Positions 1 through 8,414 of a stretch of 21,145 bases of DNA are shown here, one piece after another. How positions within the stretch are numbered: position 1 is the stretch's first letter; the number at the start of each line of letters is the position of its first letter. Below the pieces are notes generated by a model. It did no database searches and had not been told where the DNA came from. It saw only the letters and a program-made list of their open reading frames with translations. Made by a program: the position numbers and the translations under genes. The stretch lies in the NCBI RefSeq assembly GCF_021107415.1, contig NZ_JAIOSW010000079.1, forward strand, positions 1 to 21,145, read 5' to 3'. Source of the DNA: Desulfobacula sp. Lineage in GTDB: Bacteria > Desulfobacterota > Desulfobacteria > Desulfobacterales > Desulfobacteraceae.

Positions 1-1106
1 CCGCAACAATCGGTGTTGCTTTTTCCGCCAACCTGCTGACGCTTTACCTTTTTTATGAAATTTTATCTTTGGCTACATATCCCCTGGTTGCCCATCATCA
101 GGATAAAAAGTCAAAAATTTCCGGTCGAAGATACTTAATCTTTATTTTGGGCACATCAATTGGTCTTGTCCTGCCCGCCATGATCTATTGCTATCATGTA
201 ACCGGAACCCTGGAATTCTCCACTGCCGGTATTTTTACAGACCAATTGTCTAAACCTGCAGCCACAGTATTGCTCTTAATGTTTGTTTTCGGGTTTGCCA
301 AGGCCGGTATCATGCCGTTTCACACATGGCTTCCGGCTGCAATGGTCGCGCCGACCCCGGTCAGCGCACTTTTGCATGCAGTAGCAGTTGTAAAGGTTGG
401 CGTTTTTTCCATTGTCAGGGTGATGACAGGTATTTTCGGTGTTGATCTTTTGGCAAATTTTAACCTGGGCGTTGTGGTCATGACCATTGCTTCGGTCACC
501 ATTCTTCTGGCCTCATGTATTGCGCTTTCCCAGGATGAATTAAAAAGACGGCTTGCCTATTCCACCATCAGCCAGTTGTCCTATATTATTTTTGGCGTGG
601 CACTCTTGTCACCCCAGGGACTTTTGGGCGGGGTCATACACATTGCCATGCACGCCTTTGGAAAGATTACCCTGTTTTTCTGTGCCGGGGCTATCTATGT
701 GGCAACGGGCAAGAAATATATCAGTCAGATGAGCGGTCTGGGCAAAAAAATGCCCTTTACATTTGCGGCTTTTTTTATTGGTTCATTAGGGGTTATCGGG
801 CTTCCGCCGTCCGGGGGGTTTTACAGCAAATGGAATTTAATTTTAGGAACACTTGAAGCTCAGCAGACCATTTTCATGCTTGTCCTGCTGGTGTCATCAT
901 TTCTTAATGCATTCTATTTTTTACCCATTGTATATAAAGGATTTTTCGGGAAAAGTGAAGAAGAGAATGAGAACATCCCGATAAAAGTAAAGGAAGCAAA
1001 TCTTTGCCTTCTTATTCCTTTGATGATAACGGCAATCATTTCAATTGTTTTATTCTTTTATCCAACGGTTTTTGTCAATTTGGTAAAAGTTGGTTTGGGT
1101 ATTTGA
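1..1106 (+). CDS. Proton/cation antiporter membrane subunit, MrpD/NuoM-N family (5' truncated)
   Basis: The reading frame is open from the first complete codon (position 3), so the gene begins left of the window; 367 residues are visible. They form about ten hydrophobic segments. Hallmarks of the proton-conducting subunits shared by complex I and Mrp antiporters are present: the glutamate helix (LFYEILSLATYP), the lysine helix next to FGFAKAGIMPFHTWLP, the following HAVAVVKVGVF lysine, and a later HAFGKITLFF helix. In this superfamily such buried Glu/Lys residues carry protons across the membrane. Neighbours downstream on the same strand are two small membrane proteins and a second subunit of the same superfamily, with no hydrogenase or quinone-module gene in view. 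I therefore favour a multisubunit Na+/H+ (Mrp-like) antiporter over complex I or a hydrogenase. The exact subunit letter is not decidable from this fragment. Confidence 0.85.
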   Translation, partial: ATIGVAFSANLLTLYLFYEILSLATYPLVAHHQDKKSKISGRRYLIFILGTSIGLVLPAMIYCYHVTGTLEFSTAGIFTDQLSKPAATVLLLMFVFGFAKAGIMPFHTWLPAAMVAPTPVSALLHAVAVVKVGVFSIVRVMTGIFGVDLLANFNLGVVVMTIASVTILLASCIALSQDELKRRLAYSTISQLSYIIFGVALLSPQGLLGGVIHIAMHAFGKITLFFCAGAIYVATGKKYISQMSGLGKKMPFTFAAFFIGSLGVIGLPPSGGFYSKWNLILGTLEAQQTIFMLVLLVSSFLNAFYFLPIVYKGFFGKSEEENENIPIKVKEANLCLLIPLMITAIISIVLFFYPTVFVNLVKVGLGI

Positions 1107-1133
1107 TTTAAAAAATTTTTAAAGGTTAGAGCC

Positions 1134-1286
1134 ATGATGAGCAAAGATGAAAATAAAAATGACGATTGGGAGATACTGGGGCATGAGCCTGTGCCGGGAT
1201 ATAAAACAGCTCTTTATCTGGCGGTTTTGTTTGCTGTAATTTATTTAATATTTGCCTTTTCAATGGGTGGCAGTGGCGGTCATTAA
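1134..1286 (+). CDS. Small single-pass membrane protein (50 aa) between antiporter subunits
   Basis: A 50-codon frame starts 27 nt after the preceding antiporter subunit, with a purine-rich AGGTTAGAG stretch just upstream of a double ATG. The protein has a charged, soluble N-terminus (MMSKDENKNDDWEILGHEP), then one strongly hydrophobic helix of about 20 residues (roughly 26-43), and a short Gly-rich tail ending in GGSGGH. I do not recognise a named family. Its position inside the antiporter operon suggests an accessory or assembly subunit of the same complex; that is inference. It is short enough to be missed by length-filtered gene calling. Confidence 0.7.
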   Translation: MMSKDENKNDDWEILGHEPVPGYKTALYLAVLFAVIYLIFAFSMGGSGGH

Positions 1287-1341
1287 CCCATATGAATCGG
1301 CTGTCCTAAGGGAAAAATTGATTTTACACAAGGATATAATA

Positions 1342-1587
1342 ATGAAAAAAGAACTTACTTTCTTTGATAATCCAAAAAACGTAAAAAAACTATTGATTAC
1401 TTTTTATTGTTCTCTGGTCATTTTATTGATTTCAGAATTTTTTATTCATCCCCATCCGGCATTCTTTTTTGAGCATATTAAAGGGTTTTCTGCAGTTTAC
1501 GGCTTTTTTTCATGTGTTCTGCTTATTTTTCTGGCCAAAATTCTAAGATTAATCGTGATGAAAAAAGAGAATTACTATGACAAGTAA
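1342..1587 (+). CDS. Small two-helix membrane protein (81 aa) in antiporter operon
   Basis: The frame is open further upstream, but the ATG at 1342 is chosen because AGGA lies 7 nt before it; the upstream portion overlaps the 50-aa gene and has no ribosome site. The 81-residue product starts MKKELTFFDNPKNVKKL. It has two hydrophobic stretches (about 18-34 and 50-70) joined by a segment containing HPHPAFFFEHIKGF, and a basic C-terminus. Two helices followed by a basic tail resemble small subunits such as MrpF/MrpE-like or unassigned accessory proteins of antiporter clusters, but I cannot assign a family. Its last 11 nt overlap the start of the next antiporter subunit, so translation of the two is probably coupled. 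Confidence 0.72.
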   Translation: MKKELTFFDNPKNVKKLLITFYCSLVILLISEFFIHPHPAFFFEHIKGFSAVYGFFSCVLLIFLAKILRLIVMKKENYYDK

Positions 1588-3349
1588 CCTGATTCCTCCT
1601 GCAATAATATTTATTTTAGCTGCAATTCTGATTCCTTTTTTAAAAGGAAGGACCAAGTCCATATACATGCTGTTAATCCCTGTGGCAGCCTTTTATGTCC
1701 TGGTAAATATTCCCCAGGGAAATATCTGGACATATGAATTCTGGGGTTACAATCTGATTCTAGGGAGAATTGACAAACTTTCAATGGTCTTTGGTTATAT
1801 TTTTACCATTATGGCTTTTCTTGGTATTTTGTTTGCCCTGAAAGTAAAAGATGATCTTCAACATGTTGCCGGCATTGTTTATGCCGGCTCAACTTTAGGG
1901 GTTGTTCTGGCAGGAGACTTTTTGTCCCTCTATCTTTTTTGGGAAGTCATGGCGGTCAGCTCCACATTTCTAATTATAGCATCCAGAACCAAAGCATCAC
2001 GGGAAGCAGGATTCAGGTATATCCTGGTTCATTTGATTGGTGGTCTTTTTCTTTTGGCCGGGATTGTTCTTTATATCCAGAAAACAGGAACCATTGCCTT
2101 TGATTATATAGGGCTTAACGGAATTGAATCATACCTTATTTTTATTGGTATTGCCCTGAATGCTGCGGCCATTCCTCTTCACGCCTGGCTGCCTGATGCA
2201 TACCCCCATGGAACCCCGACCAGTACGGTTTTTTTAAGTGCCTTTACAACAAAATCAGCAGTATACCTTTTAATCAGGACGTTTCCCGGTGCTGAACTGC
2301 TTATCTGGATCGGGGCATTTATGGTATTTGTACCCATATTCTTTGCAGTGCTTGAAAATGATATTAGAAGGGTATTGGCCTATAGTCTTTTAAATCAGAT
2401 TGGCTTTATGCTCGTGGGTATTGGTATCGGCTCTCAACTGGCCCTAAATGGTGCAGTTGCCCATGCCTTCTGCCATATCCTTTATAAAGGCCTGCTTTTT
2501 ATGGCTGCAGGATCAGTCCTGCAGATGACAGGTAAGATCAAGTGTACTGAGATCGGGGGACTTTATAAAACAATGCCGTTAACTTGTCTTTTCTGTATTG
2601 TCGGAGCAGCATCCATATCTGCATTTCCCTTATTCTCAGGCTTTGTTTCCAAATCCATGGTCGTCACCGCAACTGTCAATGAAAAAATGATTTTTGTCTA
2701 TTTGATATTACAATTTGCCTCTGCCGGTGTGTTTCATCATGCCGGTATTAAAGTTCCTTTTTTTACTTTTTTTGGCCATGATTCAGGCATCAGAGCCAAA
2801 GATCCTTCATGGAATATGACATTGGCAATGGCTATTGCAGCATTCGCCTGTATTTTTATAGGGGTTTTTCCTCAACCATTATATAATCTTCTGCCCTTTG
2901 CTGTTGATTATATCCCTTATACGGGTGCCCATGTTGTCGGCCAGCTCCAGCTTTTAATGTTTGGCGCTCTGGCGTTTGCCCTTTTGATTCTTTCCGGATA
3001 TTATCCACCGGAAATAAAATCTATTAACCTTGATGTTGACTGGTTCTATCGCAAGCTTGGCCGTGGAGGATACATCGTTCTGGATAAGGGATTAAATACA
3101 ATAAACCAGGTCTCTGAAAGTTATTTAATGGGATTTATCAAAGGCCTTGTATCCTTTTTTAAAAATACAGCAGCAAATTTTGCCTTGTTTGTGGTGGTGA
3201 ATATATGGCTGCTTCAGGGCTACCGGGATAAGCGGCTGGAAATAAAAAAGAATCAGCTTTATAATGATATTATTGCAGGAAGCCTGCCAATTGGTATTGG
3301 TGCAGCCATCGGCATATCTTTTGTTCTTTTGGTGTATATTTTAGCTTAA
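1577..3349 (+). CDS. Na+/H+ antiporter subunit, MrpD/NuoL-like (proton-conducting membrane transporter)
   Basis: This 590-residue integral membrane protein has about fourteen hydrophobic segments. Superfamily signatures are clear: the glutamate helix at about 110-125 (FLSLYLFWEVMAVSS), the loop-helix IPLHAWLPDAYPHGTPTS at about 198-215 with a lysine in the next helix (FTTKSAVYLL), the ENDIRRVLAYSLLNQIGFM segment, and a histidine/lysine helix (AHAFCHILYKGLLFMAAG). The region after about residue 470 goes beyond the common core: an amphipathic stretch beginning DVDWFYRKLGRGG, then further hydrophobic helices, as in long subunits of Mrp-like and membrane-hydrogenase-like antiporters. It is the second such subunit in the operon and overlaps the 81-aa gene by 11 nt. 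The expected role is electrogenic H+/Na+ exchange; whether it works alone or in a Mrp complex is not visible here. Confidence 0.88.
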   Translation: MTSNLIPPAIIFILAAILIPFLKGRTKSIYMLLIPVAAFYVLVNIPQGNIWTYEFWGYNLILGRIDKLSMVFGYIFTIMAFLGILFALKVKDDLQHVAGIVYAGSTLGVVLAGDFLSLYLFWEVMAVSSTFLIIASRTKASREAGFRYILVHLIGGLFLLAGIVLYIQKTGTIAFDYIGLNGIESYLIFIGIALNAAAIPLHAWLPDAYPHGTPTSTVFLSAFTTKSAVYLLIRTFPGAELLIWIGAFMVFVPIFFAVLENDIRRVLAYSLLNQIGFMLVGIGIGSQLALNGAVAHAFCHILYKGLLFMAAGSVLQMTGKIKCTEIGGLYKTMPLTCLFCIVGAASISAFPLFSGFVSKSMVVTATVNEKMIFVYLILQFASAGVFHHAGIKVPFFTFFGHDSGIRAKDPSWNMTLAMAIAAFACIFIGVFPQPLYNLLPFAVDYIPYTGAHVVGQLQLLMFGALAFALLILSGYYPPEIKSINLDVDWFYRKLGRGGYIVLDKGLNTINQVSESYLMGFIKGLVSFFKNTAANFALFVVVNIWLLQGYRDKRLEIKKNQLYNDIIAGSLPIGIGAAIGISFVLLVYILA

Positions 3350-3381
3350 AATTTATTTTAATTTAGTATTGAGGCTTTTAA

Positions 3382-3888
3382 ATGGTAAAAATAGAAGATT
3401 TAAAACGTATTAATCTGTTAAAAGATTTTCCTGATCATTTGTTTGAATTTCTTGCCAGAGAGGCCCAGTTGAGTATCTTTGGCACAGACACACAATTAAT
3501 AAGTGTCAAGGAAGAGGTGGATACGTTTTATATGCTGATAATGGGACAGGTGGCCATTAAAATTGAACTGACACCTGAGATTGATGTTATTCTCGATAAT
3601 CTTCAGTCCGGATCTTCTTTTGGCTCTTCCGCCCTTATTGAAGGATCAAGGGCAAGCTACACTGCCATCTGTCAGGAACCCAGCGAAGTAATTACCCTTT
3701 CAGGTGAACGGATGAAACAGCTTTTTAAGGAAAATCATGAACTGGCCTACCATATGATGTTTGGGGTTGCAAAACAGTATAAAAAGCATCTGGATACCCG
3801 TGCACAGATGATCATGAAAACTTTGGATGAACATCCTGAATTTAAAGAAAATATTAATGACATTGAAAACCTCACTCTTGTAATATAA
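3382..3888 (+). CDS. Cyclic-nucleotide-binding-domain protein without DNA-binding domain (1)
   Basis: The protein has 168 residues and GAGG lies 7 nt before the ATG. Residues about 10-130 have the beta-roll pattern of the Crp/PKA cyclic-nucleotide-binding fold (FYMLIMGQVAIKIE, then the phosphate-binding-cassette position FGSSALIEGSRASYTAI, then VITLSGERMKQLF). No helix-turn-helix follows; the last 35 residues are a helical, charged tail. The cassette keeps the arginine (R90) that contacts the phosphate in family members, but the glutamate of the usual FGE motif is serine, so cAMP/cGMP binding is uncertain. The gene follows the antiporter subunit by 32 nt and has a paralogue next door. That suggests a regulatory subunit for the transporters, which is inference. 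Confidence 0.8.
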   Translation: MVKIEDLKRINLLKDFPDHLFEFLAREAQLSIFGTDTQLISVKEEVDTFYMLIMGQVAIKIELTPEIDVILDNLQSGSSFGSSALIEGSRASYTAICQEPSEVITLSGERMKQLFKENHELAYHMMFGVAKQYKKHLDTRAQMIMKTLDEHPEFKENINDIENLTLVI

Positions 3889-3927
3889 AAGAAAAAATCA
3901 ACGTTACTTTAGATAGGACCCATAACA

Positions 3928-4395
3928 ATGGTTGAAAAAGACGACTTAAAAAAAATATCTTTCCTTAAAGATTTACCTGAATCCATACTTGAAAAAGTTC
4001 GTGCCATAGCACGACTTGAAATTTTTGATGGAGAAAGCATTCTTTTTCGGCAAGACCAGGAACAAACTCTTTTATATATGCTGGTTTCCGGAAAAGTATT
4101 TTTAAACAGCAGATCTGCTTCCGGAAAGTCTTTGACTCTGGATGAAGTATCTGCCGGGAGAACATTTGGGGTCTGCGCTTTAATGGGTGAATCCTCCAGT
4201 ACATTTACTGCAATCTGTGCTGAAACAAGCTCAATTATTACTGTTTCAGGTGAGCAGATGCGTCAATTGTTTGAAAAAGATTTCGAAACCGGGCACACCT
4301 TAATGCTGAAAGTGGTGGAAATTTTTAAATCAAGAATAGAAATGCATACGCGACAATTTTTACATTCTCTGGCTATGAATCCTGAGATTATTTAA
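3928..4395 (+). CDS. Cyclic-nucleotide-binding-domain protein without DNA-binding domain (2)
   Basis: The 155-residue protein is collinear with its upstream neighbour; both begin with a DLK+I+LKDLP-type opening, and TAIC and SGE+M+QLF recur at the same positions. It has the beta-roll (LLYMLVSGKVFLNSRSASG) and the helical C-terminus but no HTH. Its phosphate-binding-cassette position reads FGVCALMGESSSTFTAI: both the family glutamate and the phosphate-contacting arginine are missing. It probably does not bind a cyclic nucleotide in the canonical way and may act as a protein-protein module. Its stop codon directly abuts the stop codon of the opposing trkH remnant. Only a weak AGG precedes the start. 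Confidence 0.78.
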   Translation: MVEKDDLKKISFLKDLPESILEKVRAIARLEIFDGESILFRQDQEQTLLYMLVSGKVFLNSRSASGKSLTLDEVSAGRTFGVCALMGESSSTFTAICAETSSIITVSGEQMRQLFEKDFETGHTLMLKVVEIFKSRIEMHTRQFLHSLAMNPEII

Positions 4396-5401
4396 TTATT
4401 TTTTCCAGAACTCAGGAACGAATAAGATAATAACCGTATAAATTTCCAACCTGCCCAACAGCATGCACCAGGCAAGCAGCCATTTTCCCATGGCAGGAAG
4501 AAGGGCAAAATTTTCAGTGGGTCCTACGGTTCCGAACCCGGGGCCGATATTTCCGATACAGGCTGCAACCGCACCCAAAGCTGTCATCATATCAACCCCC
4601 ATACCGGCAAGAAGAATACTTGAAACAATAAAAAGACCGATATAAAGCGCCAAAAACCCCATGATGCTTTGAAGTACCTCATCCGGAATAATAGTCTTAT
4701 TTATTTTTATGTGACGGATACTTCTCGGGTGTATGATCTTAAATAATTCCCTGTAACAAAATTTAAAACAAACAATGATCCTGGCGCATTTCATTCCACC
4801 GCCTGTTGATCCTGCAGAAGCACCGATAAACATGCAGACAAACAAAATTACCTGGCTTAAGCCCGGGAATTTTTCATAATCAGCTGTTGCAAATCCGGTT
4901 GTTGTCAGAATTGAGGCCACCTGAAAACTTGCAAACCTGAAGGCGTCTTTAACGGAATTGTAAACCGAACCATAGGTGTCCCATGCAACCAGGAGGGTTA
5001 ATATAAGGGTTAATCCAAGAAAAAACCGGCATTCAGTGTCTTTGGGTCATCACAGATGAGCCGGTTGTTGTAAAACCTGAAACAGATTCAAAAAATGCAT
5101 CGGTGAAACTAGTGAATTCAGGGCCAAAATAAAAGGGCAGGGCACCAAAAAGGCTAATGGCTGTCCAGGCCAGAGCGACGGTGGCCATTCCTTCTTTCTG
5201 ATTGATATAATTATCGTCGCCCTGTTTTTTTGATAAAATGATAAGGATGAGTCCTGCCACCATAGTCATACCGATGGAGTGAATAAAGCTGTCCTGGGCA
5301 AGATCATGATAATGAATACTGACAAGCAAAGGGACAACCATGGAAAGCCCTAAAAAAAACAAAAGAATACCAATAATATTTGCAATGAACTGCCAGCGCA
5401 T
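4396..5401 (-). pseudogene. trkH: trkH potassium channel subunit, disrupted by internal deletion and frameshift
   Basis: Two adjacent minus-strand pieces match the beginning and end of the intact TrkH at 6945-8399. Piece one (5401 down to 5033, 122 aa) covers the first membrane helices and the first pore loop (SGFTTTGSSVM), then stops. Piece two is in another frame from about 5038 down to 4396. It opens with DTECRFFLGLTL, the counterpart of NTELRWYVGFMF at about residue 269 of the intact paralogue, and contains pore loops three (ILTTTGFATADY) and four (IGNIGPGFGTVGP). About 150 codons are missing, including the second pore loop and the helices around it, so a working four-loop pore cannot form. 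The start codon shares one base with the trkA stop (TAATG). It could be an assembly error, but the loss of a whole module is not a simple base miscall. Confidence 0.88.
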
Positions 5402-6765
5402 TAAAAGAAATCCAATTTAACGGTCAAAAGTTTTTCAAGTTTTTTTATGGCATGTTTGACCGCGAACAGAATGATTCTATCCCCTGGCTTGACAACACTG
5501 TCCCCTGTAGGAATCATGATATGCCCGTCCCTGATGATGCAGACAAGGATTGCGCCTTTGGGAAAGGAAAGTTTTTTTAAGGGCTTGTCAGTAATATCGG
5601 ATGTTTCAAGGGCAATGGCTTCAATAAATTCTCCTTTCTCACCAAAGATTGAAATATCAGACAGTATCTTTCCTTTCCTGATATCCTGTAAAATTGAGCT
5701 GACAGCCGATAGTCTTGAACTGACAACTTGTTCAATGCCAATGGTGGCAAGCAGGGGGAAATAACTTGATTTTCCTATCCTGGTGATCGTATTGTAAACC
5801 CCTATATTTTTTGCCAGCAGGGAAACAAGGATATTGGTTTCATCATCACCGGTGACAGAAATAACGATGTCACTCTGGCCAACATTTTCTTCATAAAATA
5901 GTTTTTGATCAGACCCGTCACCATGAAGAACAATAGTTTTATCCATTTGTTCAGACAGGTAATAACAGCGGTCAATATCAGATTCAATGATTTTTGTCTT
6001 GATCGAGTCCTTTTCAAGTGTTTTAGCCAGCCGTTCACCGATTCGTCCGCCGCCAATAATCAAGGCTCTTTGGATGGGCACAATTTTTTTGCCGAAAAGC
6101 TTGAGTGTTTTTTCAAGTTTATGGGTTTCACTGACAAAATAGATTAAATCCTTAGCTTCAACCTTATCGCTTCCCCTTGGGACAATCACTTCATTATTCC
6201 TGATAATGGCGGCAATTAAAGGCCGGTCCTCACCAAATTTGGATGGAAGATCAATAAGGCTCATTCCAGCCACGGGAGAATATCTGTCAAGCCGGATAGC
6301 TACATATTTTACCTGACCGTCGGCAAAATTTCCTACATCAACCGCTCCTGGTACTTCCATCAGTTTTTTGATGGTATTTACTACTTCGAAATCAGGATTA
6401 ATCACCGTATCAATATGAGGATTCTCTTTTTTCAATCGGTCATGATAGGGTTCGAAATCAGAATTTCTGATCCGGGCAAGTTTTTTGGTTGTGGGCGAAA
6501 TCAGGTCGGTTATCAAACAGGCCACAAGATTTATTTCATCGCTGTCTGTCACTGCTAAAAGGATATCAGTTTCTTTAATACCGGCATTAATAAGAACCTT
6601 GGGGTTGCTGCCGGATGCTGTGATGACCTGTATGTCAAGGTTTTCGGAAAGGCGTTTCACGGCATCCTGATCCTTGTCAATGACAACGACTTGTTTATTT
6701 TCAGAAGCAAGTCGGCCGGCAATGTTATATCCGACTTCATCGGCACCCACAATAATAATTTTCAA
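5401..6765 (-). CDS. trkA: Trk system potassium uptake regulatory protein TrkA
   Basis: The protein has 454 residues with the double RCK architecture of TrkA: an N-terminal Rossmann nucleotide site (KIIIVGADEVGYNIAGRL, with acidic VIDKD at the end of strand 2), a first TrkA_C domain (about 140-220), a second Rossmann domain from about 230 (RALIIGGGRIGERLAKTL, then HGDGSD) and a second TrkA_C domain. TrkA is the cytoplasmic gating ring that binds NAD(H)/ATP and controls TrkH. The start is a TTG, chosen because AGGAG sits 7 nt upstream and the Rossmann strand begins at once. It is translationally coupled to the downstream trkH, which is now broken, so this TrkA may have to serve the other TrkH encoded divergently. 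Confidence 0.93.
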   Translation of the reverse strand: MKIIIVGADEVGYNIAGRLASENKQVVVIDKDQDAVKRLSENLDIQVITASGSNPKVLINAGIKETDILLAVTDSDEINLVACLITDLISPTTKKLARIRNSDFEPYHDRLKKENPHIDTVINPDFEVVNTIKKLMEVPGAVDVGNFADGQVKYVAIRLDRYSPVAGMSLIDLPSKFGEDRPLIAAIIRNNEVIVPRGSDKVEAKDLIYFVSETHKLEKTLKLFGKKIVPIQRALIIGGGRIGERLAKTLEKDSIKTKIIESDIDRCYYLSEQMDKTIVLHGDGSDQKLFYEENVGQSDIVISVTGDDETNILVSLLAKNIGVYNTITRIGKSSYFPLLATIGIEQVVSSRLSAVSSILQDIRKGKILSDISIFGEKGEFIEAIALETSDITDKPLKKLSFPKGAILVCIIRDGHIMIPTGDSVVKPGDRIILFAVKHAIKKLEKLLTVKLDFF

Positions 6766-6802
6766 ATTTTATCTCCTGTTCGTTGATAAAAATCTGGAAG
6801 AT

Positions 6803-6831
6803 AACTTACTAAATCAAAAAAAGACTGTCAA
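6803..6831 (-). promoter_or_regulatory. Candidate sigma-70 promoter for trkA
   Basis: On the minus strand a perfect TTGACA (6831-6826) is followed after 17 nt by TAAGTT (6808-6803), about 38 nt before the trkA start codon. The -35 box is exact and the spacing ideal, but the -10 box matches only half of TATAAT. The rest of this 179-bp divergent interval has no convincing plus-strand promoter for trkH. Confidence 0.45.
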
Positions 6832-6944
6832 TAATATGGGTTGATTCCCAGGGAGGTTTTAGGGTAAAGAAGAGTTGGGATTTTAGGGCATTGTTTGAAT
6901 TAAAATTAAGGATTGATTTACCCTCATATTAGATTTGGATACCG

Positions 6945-8399
6945 ATGAATTACAAAACTATTGCAAATGTCCTGGGAAAATTATTGATTGTTACCGGCAG
7001 TTTTGTGGTGTTTCCATTGATCTGTTCTCTTTATTACAAAGAAGATGACCTGTATGCCCTTGCCATTACAGGACTCATCACTATTGGTCTGGGATATCCT
7101 TTGTGGCGGTACTTTCGCAATTATCAGGATTTAAACATAAAAGACGGCTTTTTTATTGCTTTTTTTGGATGGATTTTGATTTCTGCGGTTTCCAGCCTGC
7201 CTTTTATGATCCATGGCTCAATCCCCTCTTTCACCGACGCCTTTTTCGAGATGATGTCCGGCTATACTACTACCGGGGCAACCATACTGACGGATATCGA
7301 AGTGGTTCCGCATGGATTATTATTCTGGCGCAGCCAATCCCATTTACTGGGTGGAATGGGTTTTTTAACATTGACCATCATATTTTTACCCCATGGAATG
7401 GGGGGGGTGCGTATATTCCGGGCTGAGTCGAGTCCCGGTCAAGTCATTACCAGGGAAAAGTTCATCGCCCGTAACCGGGATACAATGATCTGGCTATGGG
7501 GAATCTATATAATCTTGAATATATTGGAAACACTTTTATTGTGTCTGGGCGGCATGTCGATTTTTGATTCTTTGTGTCATTCCTTCGGAACAGTGTCAAC
7601 ATCGGGCTACTCGCCGTGGAATGCCAGCATCGGCCATTACAACAATGCCTACTTTGACTGGATTATTATAATTTTCATGTTTCTGGGCGGTATGACGTTT
7701 ATGCTTTTCTACCACATGGCGCAGGGGAACTGGCGGATAGTAAGAATCAACACTGAATTACGCTGGTATGTGGGGTTCATGTTCTTTTTTTGCGCAATGG
7801 TATCATGGATTTTGTGGAAAGAAAATACATACGGCCTTATGGATTCCATCCGGTATGCAACCTTTCAGGTTACCTCTATCTTGACAACCACTGGATTCAC
7901 AACGGCTGATTATGAGCAATGGCCCCAGGCAGCGCAGATGTTTCTCTATGTGGTGTGCTTTATCGGCGCCTGCGCCGGATCCACCACCAGCGGGATCAAA
8001 ATTGTTCATTATATCCTGATATGCAAATTCGGAGTCGCAGTCATCAAGCACATCTTTTTTAGTCCCATGTCTGTGGTATCGATCCGTTTGAATCAGCGTC
8101 CGGTAGAGCCTCAGATAATCAATATAGCGGTCTTTTATTTTATTGTTAACATTTTCCTGATTCTGGGCGGGGGATGCTTCATGACACTTTCGGATCAAAT
8201 GGACTATACCACTGCCATGAGTTCAGTCATCGCAACCCTGATGAATATCGGTCCGGGATTCGGCGGGGTGGGTCCGTCCCAAAATTATGCCTTTATTTCA
8301 GATACGGGCAAATGGTTTTTATCCTGGAATATGCTGGTAGGCAGGCTGGAAATGTTTTCAGCTCTGGTTATATTCTATCCGTCTTTCTGGAAAAAATAG
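6945..8399 (+). CDS. trkH: Trk potassium uptake channel subunit TrkH (intact)
   Basis: The 484-residue polytopic membrane protein is full length for TrkH/KtrB. All four pore loops of the pseudo-tetrameric channel are present: SGYTTTGATIL (about 105-115), GTVSTSGYSPW (about 215-225), SILTTTGFTTADY (about 311-323) and MNIGPGFGGVGP near 437-448. Each carries the conserved filter glycine, so K+ (possibly with Na+) uptake is the expected activity. GGA lies 5 nt before the ATG. It is transcribed divergently from one trkA and converges with a 15-nt gap on another trkA-like gene. It is the only complete TrkH in the window. Confidence 0.93.
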   Translation: MNYKTIANVLGKLLIVTGSFVVFPLICSLYYKEDDLYALAITGLITIGLGYPLWRYFRNYQDLNIKDGFFIAFFGWILISAVSSLPFMIHGSIPSFTDAFFEMMSGYTTTGATILTDIEVVPHGLLFWRSQSHLLGGMGFLTLTIIFLPHGMGGVRIFRAESSPGQVITREKFIARNRDTMIWLWGIYIILNILETLLLCLGGMSIFDSLCHSFGTVSTSGYSPWNASIGHYNNAYFDWIIIIFMFLGGMTFMLFYHMAQGNWRIVRINTELRWYVGFMFFFCAMVSWILWKENTYGLMDSIRYATFQVTSILTTTGFTTADYEQWPQAAQMFLYVVCFIGACAGSTTSGIKIVHYILICKFGVAVIKHIFFSPMSVVSIRLNQRPVEPQIINIAVFYFIVNIFLILGGGCFMTLSDQMDYTTAMSSVIATLMNIGPGFGGVGPSQNYAFISDTGKWFLSWNMLVGRLEMFSALVIFYPSFWKK

Positions 8400-8414
8400 A
8401 CAGTGTCTGATAAA

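Noticed and set aside
1252..1341. Longer 111-codon version of the 81-aa membrane protein
   Set aside because: The extra 30 codons overlap the 50-aa gene and lack a ribosome site, while AGGA precedes the inner ATG.
5802..6056. Additional frames inside trkA, trkH, gdhA and ahb genes on either strand
   Set aside because: They are out-of-frame shadows of well-supported genes, with no family signature of their own.
8400..8414. Terminator between the convergent trkH and trkA-like genes
   Set aside because: Only a short CTGATAAATCAG palindrome without a T-run is present, too weak to call.
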